From positions 1 to 64,000 of the forward strand of contig JAJEAA010000015.1 of the NCBI GenBank assembly GCA_022824365.1: a stretch of DNA of 64,000 nucleotides, in the 5' to 3' direction. Below the pieces are notes generated by a model. That model saw only the letters and a list, made by a program, of their open reading frames with translations, was not told the DNA's origin and made no database searches. The stretch comes from Anaerolineae bacterium (lineage in GTDB: Bacteria; Chloroflexota; Anaerolineae; Aggregatilineales; Phototrophicaceae). Both the position numbers and the translations under genes were made by a program. Below are positions 45,185 through 52,999 of this stretch, piece by piece. How positions within the stretch are numbered: position 1 is the first letter of the stretch; each line of letters opens with the position of its first letter.

Positions 45185-46462
45185 TTACATGTCCTGCTGC
45201 AATTCGACCGCCAGGTTGTGCAAGTTGGCGGCCACTTCGGCGGGGTCGACATCATCCGCGATCATACGCTGCGCTTCATCGCGGACCAACTTGGCGAATT
45301 CGTTATAGACAATTTGCAAGCCGGTTGGGCTGCGGTCAATGCCATTCTCCGAGGCGGTGGTCTGCGACGCGACCAGAATATCCACGTGGGGAACAGCCTC
45401 ATAAATGGCGTCGGTTAATGTGCCCGGGCGCGGCGCGGGATTGCCGACGTTCACCCCGAACTGTTCTTGCCATTCTTGCGATGTGATTATCTCGATGAAA
45501 TCCCAAACCAGCGCTTTACGCTCGTCGCTGATCTCGCTGGCCATGCCGATGACGTTGCTGCCGCCGCCTACCGGAACTTCAAATGGCACCGGCACGATGC
45601 GGAGATGCTGCTGGACTTCCGGCTCGGCGCGCCGTACAAAGTTGTAGACCCATGAACCTTCCATCCGGGTCGCCAGTTTGCCTTCCATCATCAACTGGTG
45701 GCAATCGCCAGACGACAAATCGAGCGGGCTGAGGCCCTCGTCGAAGATTGTCTTCCAGCGGGTAAAGCCTTCCGCCATCTCTGGCGTATCGATGGTGACT
45801 TCGCCTTCCGCGCTGGTCCAATAAGCGCCCGAACCGACGACATAACTCAGCAACTGGGAAGCGTATTGGCTGCCTTCGTTGGTATGGTGGCAGATGCCCC
45901 ATTGATCGACGATGCCATCGCCATCGGTATCTTGGGTGGCAGCGCGCAGGACCTCAATCATTTCATCCCAATTGGTCGGCGCTTCATGACCGATCGAATC
46001 GAGGATGGCGTCATTCACGACCATGACGAAGCCGAAGTAGAGCAGCATGATGCAGCTCATCTCGCCTTCCCACATGCACTTGACCTGACCCGCCCAGCCA
46101 TCAAGGTCAAGCTCGGAATTCTCAACCCAGGGCGCAAGGTCTTCCATCCAGCCGGCATCGGCGAATTGCTGGAACTCGAAGGCGGCGAGATGCACGATGT
46201 CGGGAGGCGTGCCGCCGGCGAAGAGCGTCAGGAAGGTATCGGCATATTCCGGACGGGCGACCTTAGTGAACTCAATCGCGACGCCTTCATGAGTACTCTC
46301 AAATTCTGCGATGGCGGTCCGCCACCAATCGCCGACCCCCGGCTCATCCACCTGCCAGGAGATAAACGTGAGCGTGGTATCCTGCGCTTGTAGGCCTGCG
46401 GATGCGATCAATAGCAGCAGGAGAACCAGCGCGAGCTTCCACAAAGCGCGTTTTGCAAACAT
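45185..46462 (-). CDS. Sugar-binding protein of ABC importer
   Basis: Solute-binding protein of 425 residues, family 1 (UgpB/MalE-like). The signal peptide is MFAKRALWKLALVLLLLLIA followed by SAGLQA, cleaving before QDTTLTF. The body has the usual sugar-binder layout (FAGGTPPDIVHLAAFEFQQF near 90, then GICHHTNEG and KLATRMEGSWVYN). GGAGGAAG lies just before the ATG. The intact Gln at the mature N-terminus is a useful comparison for the TAG-interrupted gene at 7346. Its permeases are the next two genes. Confidence 0.88.
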   Translation of the reverse strand: MFAKRALWKLALVLLLLLIASAGLQAQDTTLTFISWQVDEPGVGDWWRTAIAEFESTHEGVAIEFTKVARPEYADTFLTLFAGGTPPDIVHLAAFEFQQFADAGWMEDLAPWVENSELDLDGWAGQVKCMWEGEMSCIMLLYFGFVMVVNDAILDSIGHEAPTNWDEMIEVLRAATQDTDGDGIVDQWGICHHTNEGSQYASQLLSYVVGSGAYWTSAEGEVTIDTPEMAEGFTRWKTIFDEGLSPLDLSSGDCHQLMMEGKLATRMEGSWVYNFVRRAEPEVQQHLRIVPVPFEVPVGGGSNVIGMASEISDERKALVWDFIEIITSQEWQEQFGVNVGNPAPRPGTLTDAIYEAVPHVDILVASQTTASENGIDRSPTGLQIVYNEFAKLVRDEAQRMIADDVDPAEVAANLHNLAVELQQDM

Positions 46463-46481
46463 AAGACTTCCTCCAAAGAAT

Positions 46482-46499
46482 AACGTGACACATTACGTT
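46482..46499. promoter_or_regulatory. Imperfect palindrome upstream of binding-protein start
   Basis: AACGTGACACATTACGTT, with AACGT/ACGTT arms and seven of nine positions pairing if one G-T pair is allowed. It sits about 20 bases before the start of the binding-protein gene and could be a LacI-type operator. No promoter hexamers are certain, so this is tentative. Confidence 0.35.
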
Positions 46500-46551
46500 T
46501 GAATTGTGGCGAAAACCGCGCGGGGACTATCACCAGCCAGGCGAGGCAACG

Positions 46552-46959
46552 CTAGAGTACCGCGCCGCGATAATTTGGTCGCGCCACTCGCGGATTATAG
46601 CAAGCGCCGCCCTTCCTTCCAAATGAGCGCTCATGCGGGAGCGGTGAACAACGAGGGTATAATCCCGCCGGTCGGGAGAATCTGATGCGGGCGACCCAAG
46701 GGTCGCCCCTACATTTATTCTTTCCTGAGCCAGGGTTATTTGTTGCCACATCCACTAGCTGTTGATTAGTTAGGATTTGTCCGACATTGTCCGTTTGTCG
46801 GACATGGGAAAACTGTTTTCGGACAAAGTCGCGTTTTGGCGGCGGGGACGGGTACGTTGATCTTGCAAGCAGGCGGGCGGAGTTGAAGTCATCATGGATA
46901 TCGAGCAGGTCCATGGCCTGACGTTTTTCACGGTCTGAGAAGTTTCTGGTATTGGGCAT
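46552..46959 (-). CDS. Possible small gene or remnant of DNA-binding protein
   Basis: An ATG with GGAG seven bases upstream begins MPNTRNFSDREKRQAMDLLD, then IHDDFNSARLLA, which looks like the first helices of a helix-turn-helix protein. After about residue 30 the sequence becomes Pro- and Arg-rich and runs through a family A repeat (46687-46713), so the rest of the 135 codons is probably not original. It may be a truncated or frameshifted gene. A palindrome with TGTCCGACA arms lies inside it. Confidence 0.35.
   Translation of the reverse strand: MPNTRNFSDREKRQAMDLLDIHDDFNSARLLARSTYPSPPPKRDFVRKQFSHVRQTDNVGQILTNQQLVDVATNNPGSGKNKCRGDPWVARIRFSRPAGLYPRCSPLPHERSFGRKGGACYNPRVARPNYRGAVL
46687..46713. 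repeat. Family A palindrome
   Basis: GGGCGACCC (46689-46697), AA, GGGTCGCCC (46700-46708), then CTAC. It is the most symmetric copy in the window, a 9-bp stem with a two-base centre. Confidence 0.75.
46778..46804. repeat. Inverted repeat TGTCCGACA / TGTCGGACA
   Basis: Perfect 9-bp arms with a nine-base spacer that itself contains TTGTCCG. It falls within the doubtful small gene at 46552-46959. It could be an operator, a hairpin or a mobile-element end; nothing else supports any of these. Confidence 0.5.
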
Positions 46960-47270
46960 GGCGGTTCTCCGTTGCTTGGGATTGGAGTCATTATAGCACA
47001 CGTGTTCTGAAAAGAAGGGCTAAATGCGGCGGTTTTGAGGCGCGGCGAAAATCGTGACCACGCCGCTTGTTTTCCCCCGCCCGTCATGCGCTGGCGGCCT
47101 CAAGAAAAGAGAGCGTCCGAATTACACCCCGTATCCGGACGCTCCGAATCAAATGAGACAGGCTCAGAAGCCAAGCCCCTAAAACTGTCGACAGTATACC
47201 GTAAAATCTCTAATCGTCGCAAGCGCTGTTCATGCAAAATCGAGGGAAAATCAAGCGACGCCAGGATAAT
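46960..47270. other. Gap with hairpin and perfect palindrome
   Basis: No credible gene in these 311 bases. Two structures are visible: GAGCGTCCG (47111-47119) pairing with CGGACGCTC (47136-47144) around a 16-base loop, and the perfect palindrome ACTGTCGACAGT at 47184-47195. They follow the end of the alpha/beta hydrolase operon, so the hairpin may help end or protect that transcript. Confidence 0.5.
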
Positions 47271-48209
47271 CTATAGCGTTCGGCGGAAAAAATCGATCAT
47301 CGCTTCGACCATGTCGGGCAAATAGGCATGCGCCACGCCCTCGTAGAGCGCGAGCTCCAGGTTGTCGGCCGTGCCCGCTTGCCGGTAGATCTCGCGGGCG
47401 TAGTCCATCACCTTGTGAATCCCGCTGATGGGCGAGAGCGGATCGAGATCGCCGGTCAAGATCAGTTGATGACGCGGCGCGGTCAGCGCGACCAGATGCT
47501 CCATGTCGTAGGGCGAGGCCAACATGCCGGGCACATAATAATAGATGCTGTGCCCGCGATAGTGGCCGCTGTCGGCGAAGTCCCGCCAGCGCGTCATCTG
47601 CGAGATGGGCGCGACCGCCTTGATCGACTCGTCCATAGCCGCCACCCAGGTCGAGCGCGACCCGCCCAGGCTCATGCCAGCCGCGCCGATGCGCCCGGCG
47701 TCAACCTCGTCGCGACCCCGCAAGCAGGCGAGAGCGGTCAGATCATCGTGAACCATCATGCCCCAGAGCGTCCGCCCTTCCCACAAAAACTGCTTGAAAA
47801 GCGAGAGCTCGGTGGCTGCGCCGCTTTCACGCTGGCCCGCCGGTCCCTGATGCTCCCGCTCGCAGAAGCCATAGGCATCGATCGCCAGCACGATGAAGCC
47901 CGCCTCAACCAGAGCGACGCCGGGCGCATAGCCATTCTCGCGTATCTTGAGCGCGGCATCTTTGCCCAGCGTATACTTGCCGCCGTGCTCATGATGGTAG
48001 AGCACCGCCGGCGCGGGAAAGTTGACGTTCTTCGGCAGCAGGAGGCAGCCGTAGACGGTGTCGCCCAAGCCGTTGGGGAATGAGAAATGTTCCAGCGTGT
48101 AGGTCGCATGCTCGCGTATGGCAATGAGGCTGACTTGCGGAGGGAATGGCGGCGGGATATCGCCGAGCAATTGCCAGAGTTTCTGTCGCGTCTCCGCCGG
48201 GTTCGACAT
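47271..48209 (-). CDS. Alpha/beta hydrolase (dienelactone hydrolase or acetyl-esterase-like)
   Basis: Cytosolic hydrolase of 312 residues. Nucleophile Ser180 is in GMSLGGSR, an Asp lies in TGDLDPLSP (254 or 256) and His294 in GVAHAYLP, so the triad is complete. The region HHEHGGKYTLGKD near 72-84 holds the oxyanion area. It resembles acetyl-xylan-esterase or DLH-like enzymes that deacylate small esters. The start is coupled to the dehydrogenase stop (TGATG); ATG 48218 is an alternative. Last gene of the importer operon 52678-47271, so it may de-esterify the imported sugar. Confidence 0.82.
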   Translation of the reverse strand: MSNPAETRQKLWQLLGDIPPPFPPQVSLIAIREHATYTLEHFSFPNGLGDTVYGCLLLPKNVNFPAPAVLYHHEHGGKYTLGKDAALKIRENGYAPGVALVEAGFIVLAIDAYGFCEREHQGPAGQRESGAATELSLFKQFLWEGRTLWGMMVHDDLTALACLRGRDEVDAGRIGAAGMSLGGSRSTWVAAMDESIKAVAPISQMTRWRDFADSGHYRGHSIYYYVPGMLASPYDMEHLVALTAPRHQLILTGDLDPLSPISGIHKVMDYAREIYRQAGTADNLELALYEGVAHAYLPDMVEAMIDFFRRTL

Positions 48210-49195
48210 CAGGTCCATCGGATTAATATCCCCAGGGCTTCTTTGTCCCAGTTCGCCAGATGGGCGTAGGCTCTTGGAAAATCTCGCCAATGATAACGAT
48301 GCGTGATCAGCGGCGCCACCTGAATTCGCCCACGCGAAAGCAGCTCAAGGCAGACTTGATGCTCGCTTATTTGCGTCCAATAGCCGGGGCTGTTTTCATG
48401 CAGGGGCCGGGTAATCTCATGCCCGCCGATGACGCGCAAGCCTTTGCGATGCACATCGCGGTAGAAGTTGACGCGCTCGGTATCGCCCCGCGCGCTGCCG
48501 AGCAAGATGACGCGGCCTCTTGCCGCCGCCAAGTGAAAGGCGGTTACGACCAGCGGCGGCGCCCCGGTCGCTTCAATCACCACATTGGCGCCATTGCTAC
48601 CCAGCAGACTGCGCAGATCAGCGCCGATGTTGTCGCTTCCGATGATGATGTCGGCGGCGCCGATCGTCCTCGCCAAGTCCAGCCGTCCCTCGTCCAGGTC
48701 AATGCCGATCACGGGCAAACCGCCGGAGAGCTGCGCCAGCCGCATCGCCAGGATGCCAATGACGCCCGCGCCCAGGACCGCGACCGACTCTCCCAGTTCT
48801 ATGCGCGCCTTGCGTGTGCCTTGCATCGCAATCGCCAGGAGATTGAAGAAAGCCGCCTCTTCATCGGGCAGGTCGGTCCCCACCTTCAGGCAGCGGCGGG
48901 CATCAACGATGGCCTGCGAAGCGTGCGGCGCCGGGCAGACGACGCGGTCGCCAACTTGCAGGTTACTGACATCAGCGCCGCAAGCAATGACCTCGCCGAC
49001 GAAGCTGTAGCCCGGGTAAAGCGGGTAGCTCGGATTGGTAATGTCGAGATTGAGGAAGAAAGCGCGTTCTGTGCCTGGGCTGATAAGCGTGGTTATGGCG
49101 CGCAATAGCACTTGAGAAGGCTGCGGCTGCGGCGGATCGAATTGCTCCAATTCGACCCGGCCCGGCGTTGTGACGACGGCGCGTTGCGGGCGCAC
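48209..49195 (-). CDS. Medium-chain dehydrogenase lacking zinc ligands
   Basis: MDR-superfamily oxidoreductase, 328 residues. The Rossmann motif VLGAGVIG lies near 139-146, followed by VIGIDLDEGRLDLA. The usual catalytic zinc Cys (GICGSD) is replaced by LISPGTERAF (38-47), and GHE by PGYSF (61-65), as in BchC-like members. It is therefore probably NAD(P)-dependent without catalytic zinc. GTG 49195 overlaps the permease TAG by one base. Linked to a sugar importer, it may oxidise a sugar or polyol; a long upstream extension to 49486 would run through the permease frame and is rejected. Confidence 0.8.
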   Translation of the reverse strand: MRPQRAVVTTPGRVELEQFDPPQPQPSQVLLRAITTLISPGTERAFFLNLDITNPSYPLYPGYSFVGEVIACGADVSNLQVGDRVVCPAPHASQAIVDARRCLKVGTDLPDEEAAFFNLLAIAMQGTRKARIELGESVAVLGAGVIGILAMRLAQLSGGLPVIGIDLDEGRLDLARTIGAADIIIGSDNIGADLRSLLGSNGANVVIEATGAPPLVVTAFHLAAARGRVILLGSARGDTERVNFYRDVHRKGLRVIGGHEITRPLHENSPGYWTQISEHQVCLELLSRGRIQVAPLITHRYHWRDFPRAYAHLANWDKEALGILIRWT

Positions 49196-50271
49196 TACTT
49201 CATCCCGGTGGTGGCGATGCCGGTCGTGATGAAGCGCTGCAAGAAAGCGAATACCAGCGTGATCGGCAGCAGCGTGACCACGGTCATGGCCAGCACATAA
49301 TGCCACTGGATCTGCAATTCGCCCTGAAAAGCGTTGAGACCGACTTGCAGGGTGAAGTAGTCGTTTTGGCTCAGCACGATCAGGGGCCAGAGGAAGTCGT
49401 TCCAGCGCCACATAACCGAGAAGATCGCCAGAACCGCCAGAGCCGGGCGCGCCAATGGCAGGATGATGCGCCAGTAGATATGCCATTCGCTGGCGCCATC
49501 GATCCGCGCCGCGTCAAGCAGCTCGTCGGGAATCGTCAGCATATACTGCCGCAGGAGAAAGATGCCGGTCGGGGTGGCCGCGCCCGGGATGATCACGCCC
49601 CAGAGATTGTTCTTCCAGCCGATGCTGGTGATGACCAGAAAGACCGGCACCAGAATCACCGTGATAGGAATCATCAAGGTCGAGATGAAGAGCACAAAAA
49701 TGGCATCGCGTCCCTTGAAGCGATACTTGCTGAGGGCGAAGGCGGCCATGCTGTTGATGACCAGGGTGATAGCGGTGGCGAAAGTGGTCACGAGCACGCT
49801 GTTTTTGAGGTAGGTGAAAAAGTCGAAATTTTCCAGTTCTATCAGCGGGTCGAAGTAATTCTCCCAAGCCAGCTTGACTTCTTCGACCGGTTCGCGCTGA
49901 CGGATATTAACCTTGATTGGCTCGGCGTCGGGCTCGGCCGGGTCGACCATTTGCGCTTCAATGCCGACGCGCCGCACCTGCGCCAGCTCGCTTACCGTGC
50001 CGTCTTCCCCGGTCACCGTGTATAGCGGCAGCGGCTTGTCAAAGCCCTCGACATCGACCTGTACCTGCTGGTATGGCAGCAGCGGCGGCGGATACTTGAC
50101 CAAGCCCGCCTGCGTCTTAAACGAGGAAGCCACCAGCCAGAGCACCGGACCGAACATCAGAATCGTGCCGACGGTCAAGTAGAGGTAGGTCAGAGCGTCG
50201 GCGGTATTCACGCGCTTGCCCCCGCTGCGGCGGGAGAGAAACTGGCCGATGCTGATGCGGTCTGCCTGCAT
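49195..50271 (-). CDS. Sugar ABC permease (MalG type) with periplasmic insert
   Basis: Channel subunit of 358 residues, longer than the usual 280 or so. After helix 1 (TVGTILMFGPVLWLVASSF) there is a hydrophilic insert of about 85 residues (QVQVDVEGFDKPLPLYTVTG to EEVKLAWENYFDPL). It should lie outside the membrane, recalling the P2 loop of E. coli MalF that touches the binding protein. The EAA loop LLDAARIDGASEWHIYWRIILP and the end QRFITTGIATTGMK are normal. It is 10 bases after the MalF-type gene and is followed by the dehydrogenase with a one-base overlap. Confidence 0.87.
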   Translation of the reverse strand: MQADRISIGQFLSRRSGGKRVNTADALTYLYLTVGTILMFGPVLWLVASSFKTQAGLVKYPPPLLPYQQVQVDVEGFDKPLPLYTVTGEDGTVSELAQVRRVGIEAQMVDPAEPDAEPIKVNIRQREPVEEVKLAWENYFDPLIELENFDFFTYLKNSVLVTTFATAITLVINSMAAFALSKYRFKGRDAIFVLFISTLMIPITVILVPVFLVITSIGWKNNLWGVIIPGAATPTGIFLLRQYMLTIPDELLDAARIDGASEWHIYWRIILPLARPALAVLAIFSVMWRWNDFLWPLIVLSQNDYFTLQVGLNAFQGELQIQWHYVLAMTVVTLLPITLVFAFLQRFITTGIATTGMK

Positions 50272-50281
50272 AATCCGCGTC

Positions 50282-51280
50282 CTAAGCCAAGCTCGACTGG
50301 TTGCCGAGCCGCAATTGCAACAGCGTCAGGATCAAGAGCGAGACGCCCAGCACCATCGACGCCGCTGCCGATAAACCAAATAGCTGTATTTGATTGGAGA
50401 AGCCGGTGGTGTAAATATATTGCACCATCAACTGGGTGCGTGTGCCCGGTCCGCCCCCGGTGAGTACGAAGATCTGATCGAACATCTGCACAGCGCGGAT
50501 CAAGGACAGCACCAGCACGACAAACATGGTCGGCATCAGCAACGGCATGGTGACAAAACGAAAGTCCTGCCAGGTATTGGCGCCGTCGATCGAGCTGGCT
50601 TCGTACAACTCCGGCGGAATCGATTGCAAGCCCGCCAATAGAATCAAGGTATAAAAGCCCATCAGCGCCCAGACGCTGACGAAGACCACCCAGAACATCG
50701 CCCAATTGGTATCCAGCAGCCAGCGCATGCTCTCGCCGCCAAATATCTCGAGTATGGCGTTGAGCACGCCCTCGTGCTGCAAGATCCATTTCCAGATCAA
50801 GGCGACCACCACCGGCGAAAGCAAGACGGGGTAAAAGAAGACGCTGCGGAAGAAGCCGCGCGCGACGATATTCCGGTTCAGCACCAGCGCCGTGATCAGC
50901 GAGAAGAGCACGATGCCGCTAACTTGAAAGATGACAAACTGAATTGTATTAAAAATGCCGCGCCAGAAGAGGTCTTCCTGGCAGCTGTTGGGCTGGCTGA
51001 AATTTTCGCAGTCGAAGAGGGTGGCGAAATTGTCCAAGCCGACGAAGGGGCGGTCAGCGGGGAAGAGTTTGGTGCCGCCCGTCATCGCGTAATAGAAGTT
51101 GAGCAGCATGGGGAACAAAACAAAGATGCCAAAAATCAATAGATTGGGCAGGACGAAGAAATACCCCATCTTGTTGACGCCGATACGCTGCTGAATCGGC
51201 TTTAAGATGCCGTCAATCGCTGTCACCAAAAGCAACAGCAGCGGTCGTGTCAAAGGCTCCAGAATGCTCAAGAAGCGCAA
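50282..51280 (-). CDS. Sugar ABC permease (MalF/UgpA type)
   Basis: Channel subunit of 332 residues. It starts at TTG 51280, which has GGAGG seven bases upstream; that ribosome site lies at the edge of the family C repeat. The N-terminal extension (about 38 residues) precedes MGYFFVLPNLLIFGIFVLF. A loop with CENFSQPNSCQED has two Cys that could form a disulfide outside the membrane. The EAA loop is LYEASSIDGANTWQDFRFVTMP. It pairs with the MalG type gene at 49195. Confidence 0.87.
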   Translation of the reverse strand: MRFLSILEPLTRPLLLLLVTAIDGILKPIQQRIGVNKMGYFFVLPNLLIFGIFVLFPMLLNFYYAMTGGTKLFPADRPFVGLDNFATLFDCENFSQPNSCQEDLFWRGIFNTIQFVIFQVSGIVLFSLITALVLNRNIVARGFFRSVFFYPVLLSPVVVALIWKWILQHEGVLNAILEIFGGESMRWLLDTNWAMFWVVFVSVWALMGFYTLILLAGLQSIPPELYEASSIDGANTWQDFRFVTMPLLMPTMFVVLVLSLIRAVQMFDQIFVLTGGGPGTRTQLMVQYIYTTGFSNQIQLFGLSAAASMVLGVSLLILTLLQLRLGNQSSLA

Positions 51281-51286
51281 AGCGTT

Positions 51287-51394
51287 TCCTCCCCCACCTC
51301 AAACCCCTCCCTGAGAGGGAGGGGCTTAAACCTGCGTTATTCCCTCAATTCACTCCCCTTCCCTCCTTGTGGGGAAGGGGCTGGGGGACGGGGC
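51287..51394. repeat. Family C hairpin repeat between binding protein and permease genes
   Basis: CCCCTCCCT (51304-51312) pairs with AGGGAGGGG (51316-51324), and CCCCTTCCC (51355-51363) with GGGAAGGGG (51372-51380). It fills nearly all of the 117-bp gap after the binding-protein stop at 51398. Both stems are GC-only or nearly so, making strong RNA hairpins with no T-tract. Confidence 0.8.
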
Positions 51395-51397
51395 AAT

Positions 51398-52678
51398 TTA
51401 GCCTTCTTCAGCCAAGGCGGTATCGACATCGTCCTGAATGCGCTCGATGGCTTCATCCACCGTCATTTCGCCGACCATAGCTTGCGTGAGGCGGTCGCGA
51501 GTCGAATTGAATATGTGGAAGTTGTACGGGTAGCTCTGCAAGTCTGCGGCCGTTTGCTCGAACTTGGCAATCTGCCCGATAAATACGGACAAGGAATCTT
51601 GCGCGGATTGCAGGTCGGTGTCGTATTCCACACCGCTTGCGCGCAAGCCAGCATGCGCCGGCACGAAGAGCGTACGCGCAAGATATTCGGACAATACCTC
51701 GGCGCTTGACAAGTATTCCATCACGCGAGCAACTTCTGCGGGATGATCCGTGGATGCGATGCCAACGATCGCAGTGCCGCCGGGCATGCCGGTGCAGCCG
51801 CCCGGACCGCAGGGATTGGGCACGGCCTGCCAGTCAAAAGCGTCGCCGATTTGATCGCTGAACTGCCGAACCTGCCAACTGCCGGACATATAGAAGACCA
51901 GCTCGGCATTGGCGAATTCTTCGTTGGCGCCGGCGTAACCTTCGCTAAGCGGCCACATCTCGGGATGCATCGTGCCGTCGAGATGCCAGCCGACGAAGAG
52001 CTCCGACATAGCGTGGAAACCGTCGTCCATGACGTTCGGGTGGCCCATGTCGTCAAAGTACATCGCGCCCATGCTGATGGCGGGGCCGGCGAAACGGTGG
52101 CCGCTGCGATCCATCGCCATCGGGTAGGGGATTTCCAGCGCTTCGGCGACCGCGCGCGAAGCTTCCGCCCATTCTTCCCAGGAGACCGAGTCGGTCATAT
52201 CGCTGGGCACGTCGACGCCAGCCTGTTCAAAGAGCGTGCGATTGACGTAGGGACCCGTGACAGTGAACGCATCTTGGAAGCCGGCAATGCTGGTTTCATC
52301 GTCGCCGATGCGCGAGGCGCCGAGGAAGAATTCAAAGTTCTCGTTCCAGTAGTCTGGGTCGCTCAAATGGGGGGACATATCCAGATAGTGTTCGGCCAAA
52401 CCACCCCAATCGGTGATACGGGCAATATCAGGACCTTCACCCGCCGCCAGGTCCAGCGGAAGACTTCCCAGAATGCCGCCTCTGTAATCAACAGTGTCGA
52501 TCTCGACGCTGATATCGGGATTGTCAGCTTCGAAGCGATCCAGCAATTCTCGCAGGACTTCGCCTTCGTTGCCGTCGTTGTACCAGCGGATACGTAGCTC
52601 TACCAGGTTCTGCGTCATGCCCGGCACATCGGCCAGTAGCAGAGAAAGGACAAGCAATACAGCCAAAATCTTGCGCAT
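51398..52678 (-). CDS. Sugar-binding protein of ABC importer
   Basis: Solute-binding protein of 426 residues. The signal peptide is MRKILAVLLVLSLLLADVPG with cleavage near MTQ. The mature start LVELRIRWYNDGNEGEVLRE, then DLAAGEGPDIARITDW and FANAELVFYMSGSWQVRQF, are typical family 1 sugar-binder blocks. TAGGAG lies seven bases before the ATG. It is first in an operon that continues with two permeases, a dehydrogenase and an alpha/beta hydrolase. No internal stop is present. Confidence 0.9.
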   Translation of the reverse strand: MRKILAVLLVLSLLLADVPGMTQNLVELRIRWYNDGNEGEVLRELLDRFEADNPDISVEIDTVDYRGGILGSLPLDLAAGEGPDIARITDWGGLAEHYLDMSPHLSDPDYWNENFEFFLGASRIGDDETSIAGFQDAFTVTGPYVNRTLFEQAGVDVPSDMTDSVSWEEWAEASRAVAEALEIPYPMAMDRSGHRFAGPAISMGAMYFDDMGHPNVMDDGFHAMSELFVGWHLDGTMHPEMWPLSEGYAGANEEFANAELVFYMSGSWQVRQFSDQIGDAFDWQAVPNPCGPGGCTGMPGGTAIVGIASTDHPAEVARVMEYLSSAEVLSEYLARTLFVPAHAGLRASGVEYDTDLQSAQDSLSVFIGQIAKFEQTAADLQSYPYNFHIFNSTRDRLTQAMVGEMTVDEAIERIQDDVDTALAEEG

Positions 52679-52999
52679 TCTGTTTTCTCCTAAGGCTCGT
52701 AAAGGGACCGATGTGATAGATGGTTGCGCCTAGACATGGCAACGAACAGACTTGCCAGGCAGCGGTCAACGTAATGGGGCGTCAGCCTTGTTCAACATTC
52801 GAGCATTCTAGCGAAACAGTCGCGCAACTATAGCCCAATGACAATGCGCTGTCAACAGCGCCAGTCGCTATCTCCAGCCGCCAGCGCTGAGGTCTTTCAT
52901 GGAGAAGCGGAGCGCATCGGCTATAATGCGCCAGCCGAAAGTGATATAATGCCAGCGTAATCGCCTTGATCATGCCAGCCCTTGAGAGAGCCGTCGCTT
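52679..52999. other. Divergent promoter region
   Basis: These 321 bases separate the importer operon (reverse) from the orphan family-3 binding protein (forward). Two TATAAT matches occur at 52922-52927 and 52945-52950 on the forward strand, either of which may be a -10 box for the gene at 53000, but neither has a clear -35. No gene, RNA or repeat is evident. Confidence 0.4.

Noticed and set aside
46778..47195. Phage attachment site or origin of replication
   Set aside because: No integrase, tRNA, dnaA boxes or direct repeats accompany the palindromes.
49193..49486. Longer start (49486) for the dehydrogenase
   Set aside because: The extension would lie in the frame of the permease end and starts with a His/Arg-rich shadow; GTG 49195 overlapping the permease stop is coherent.
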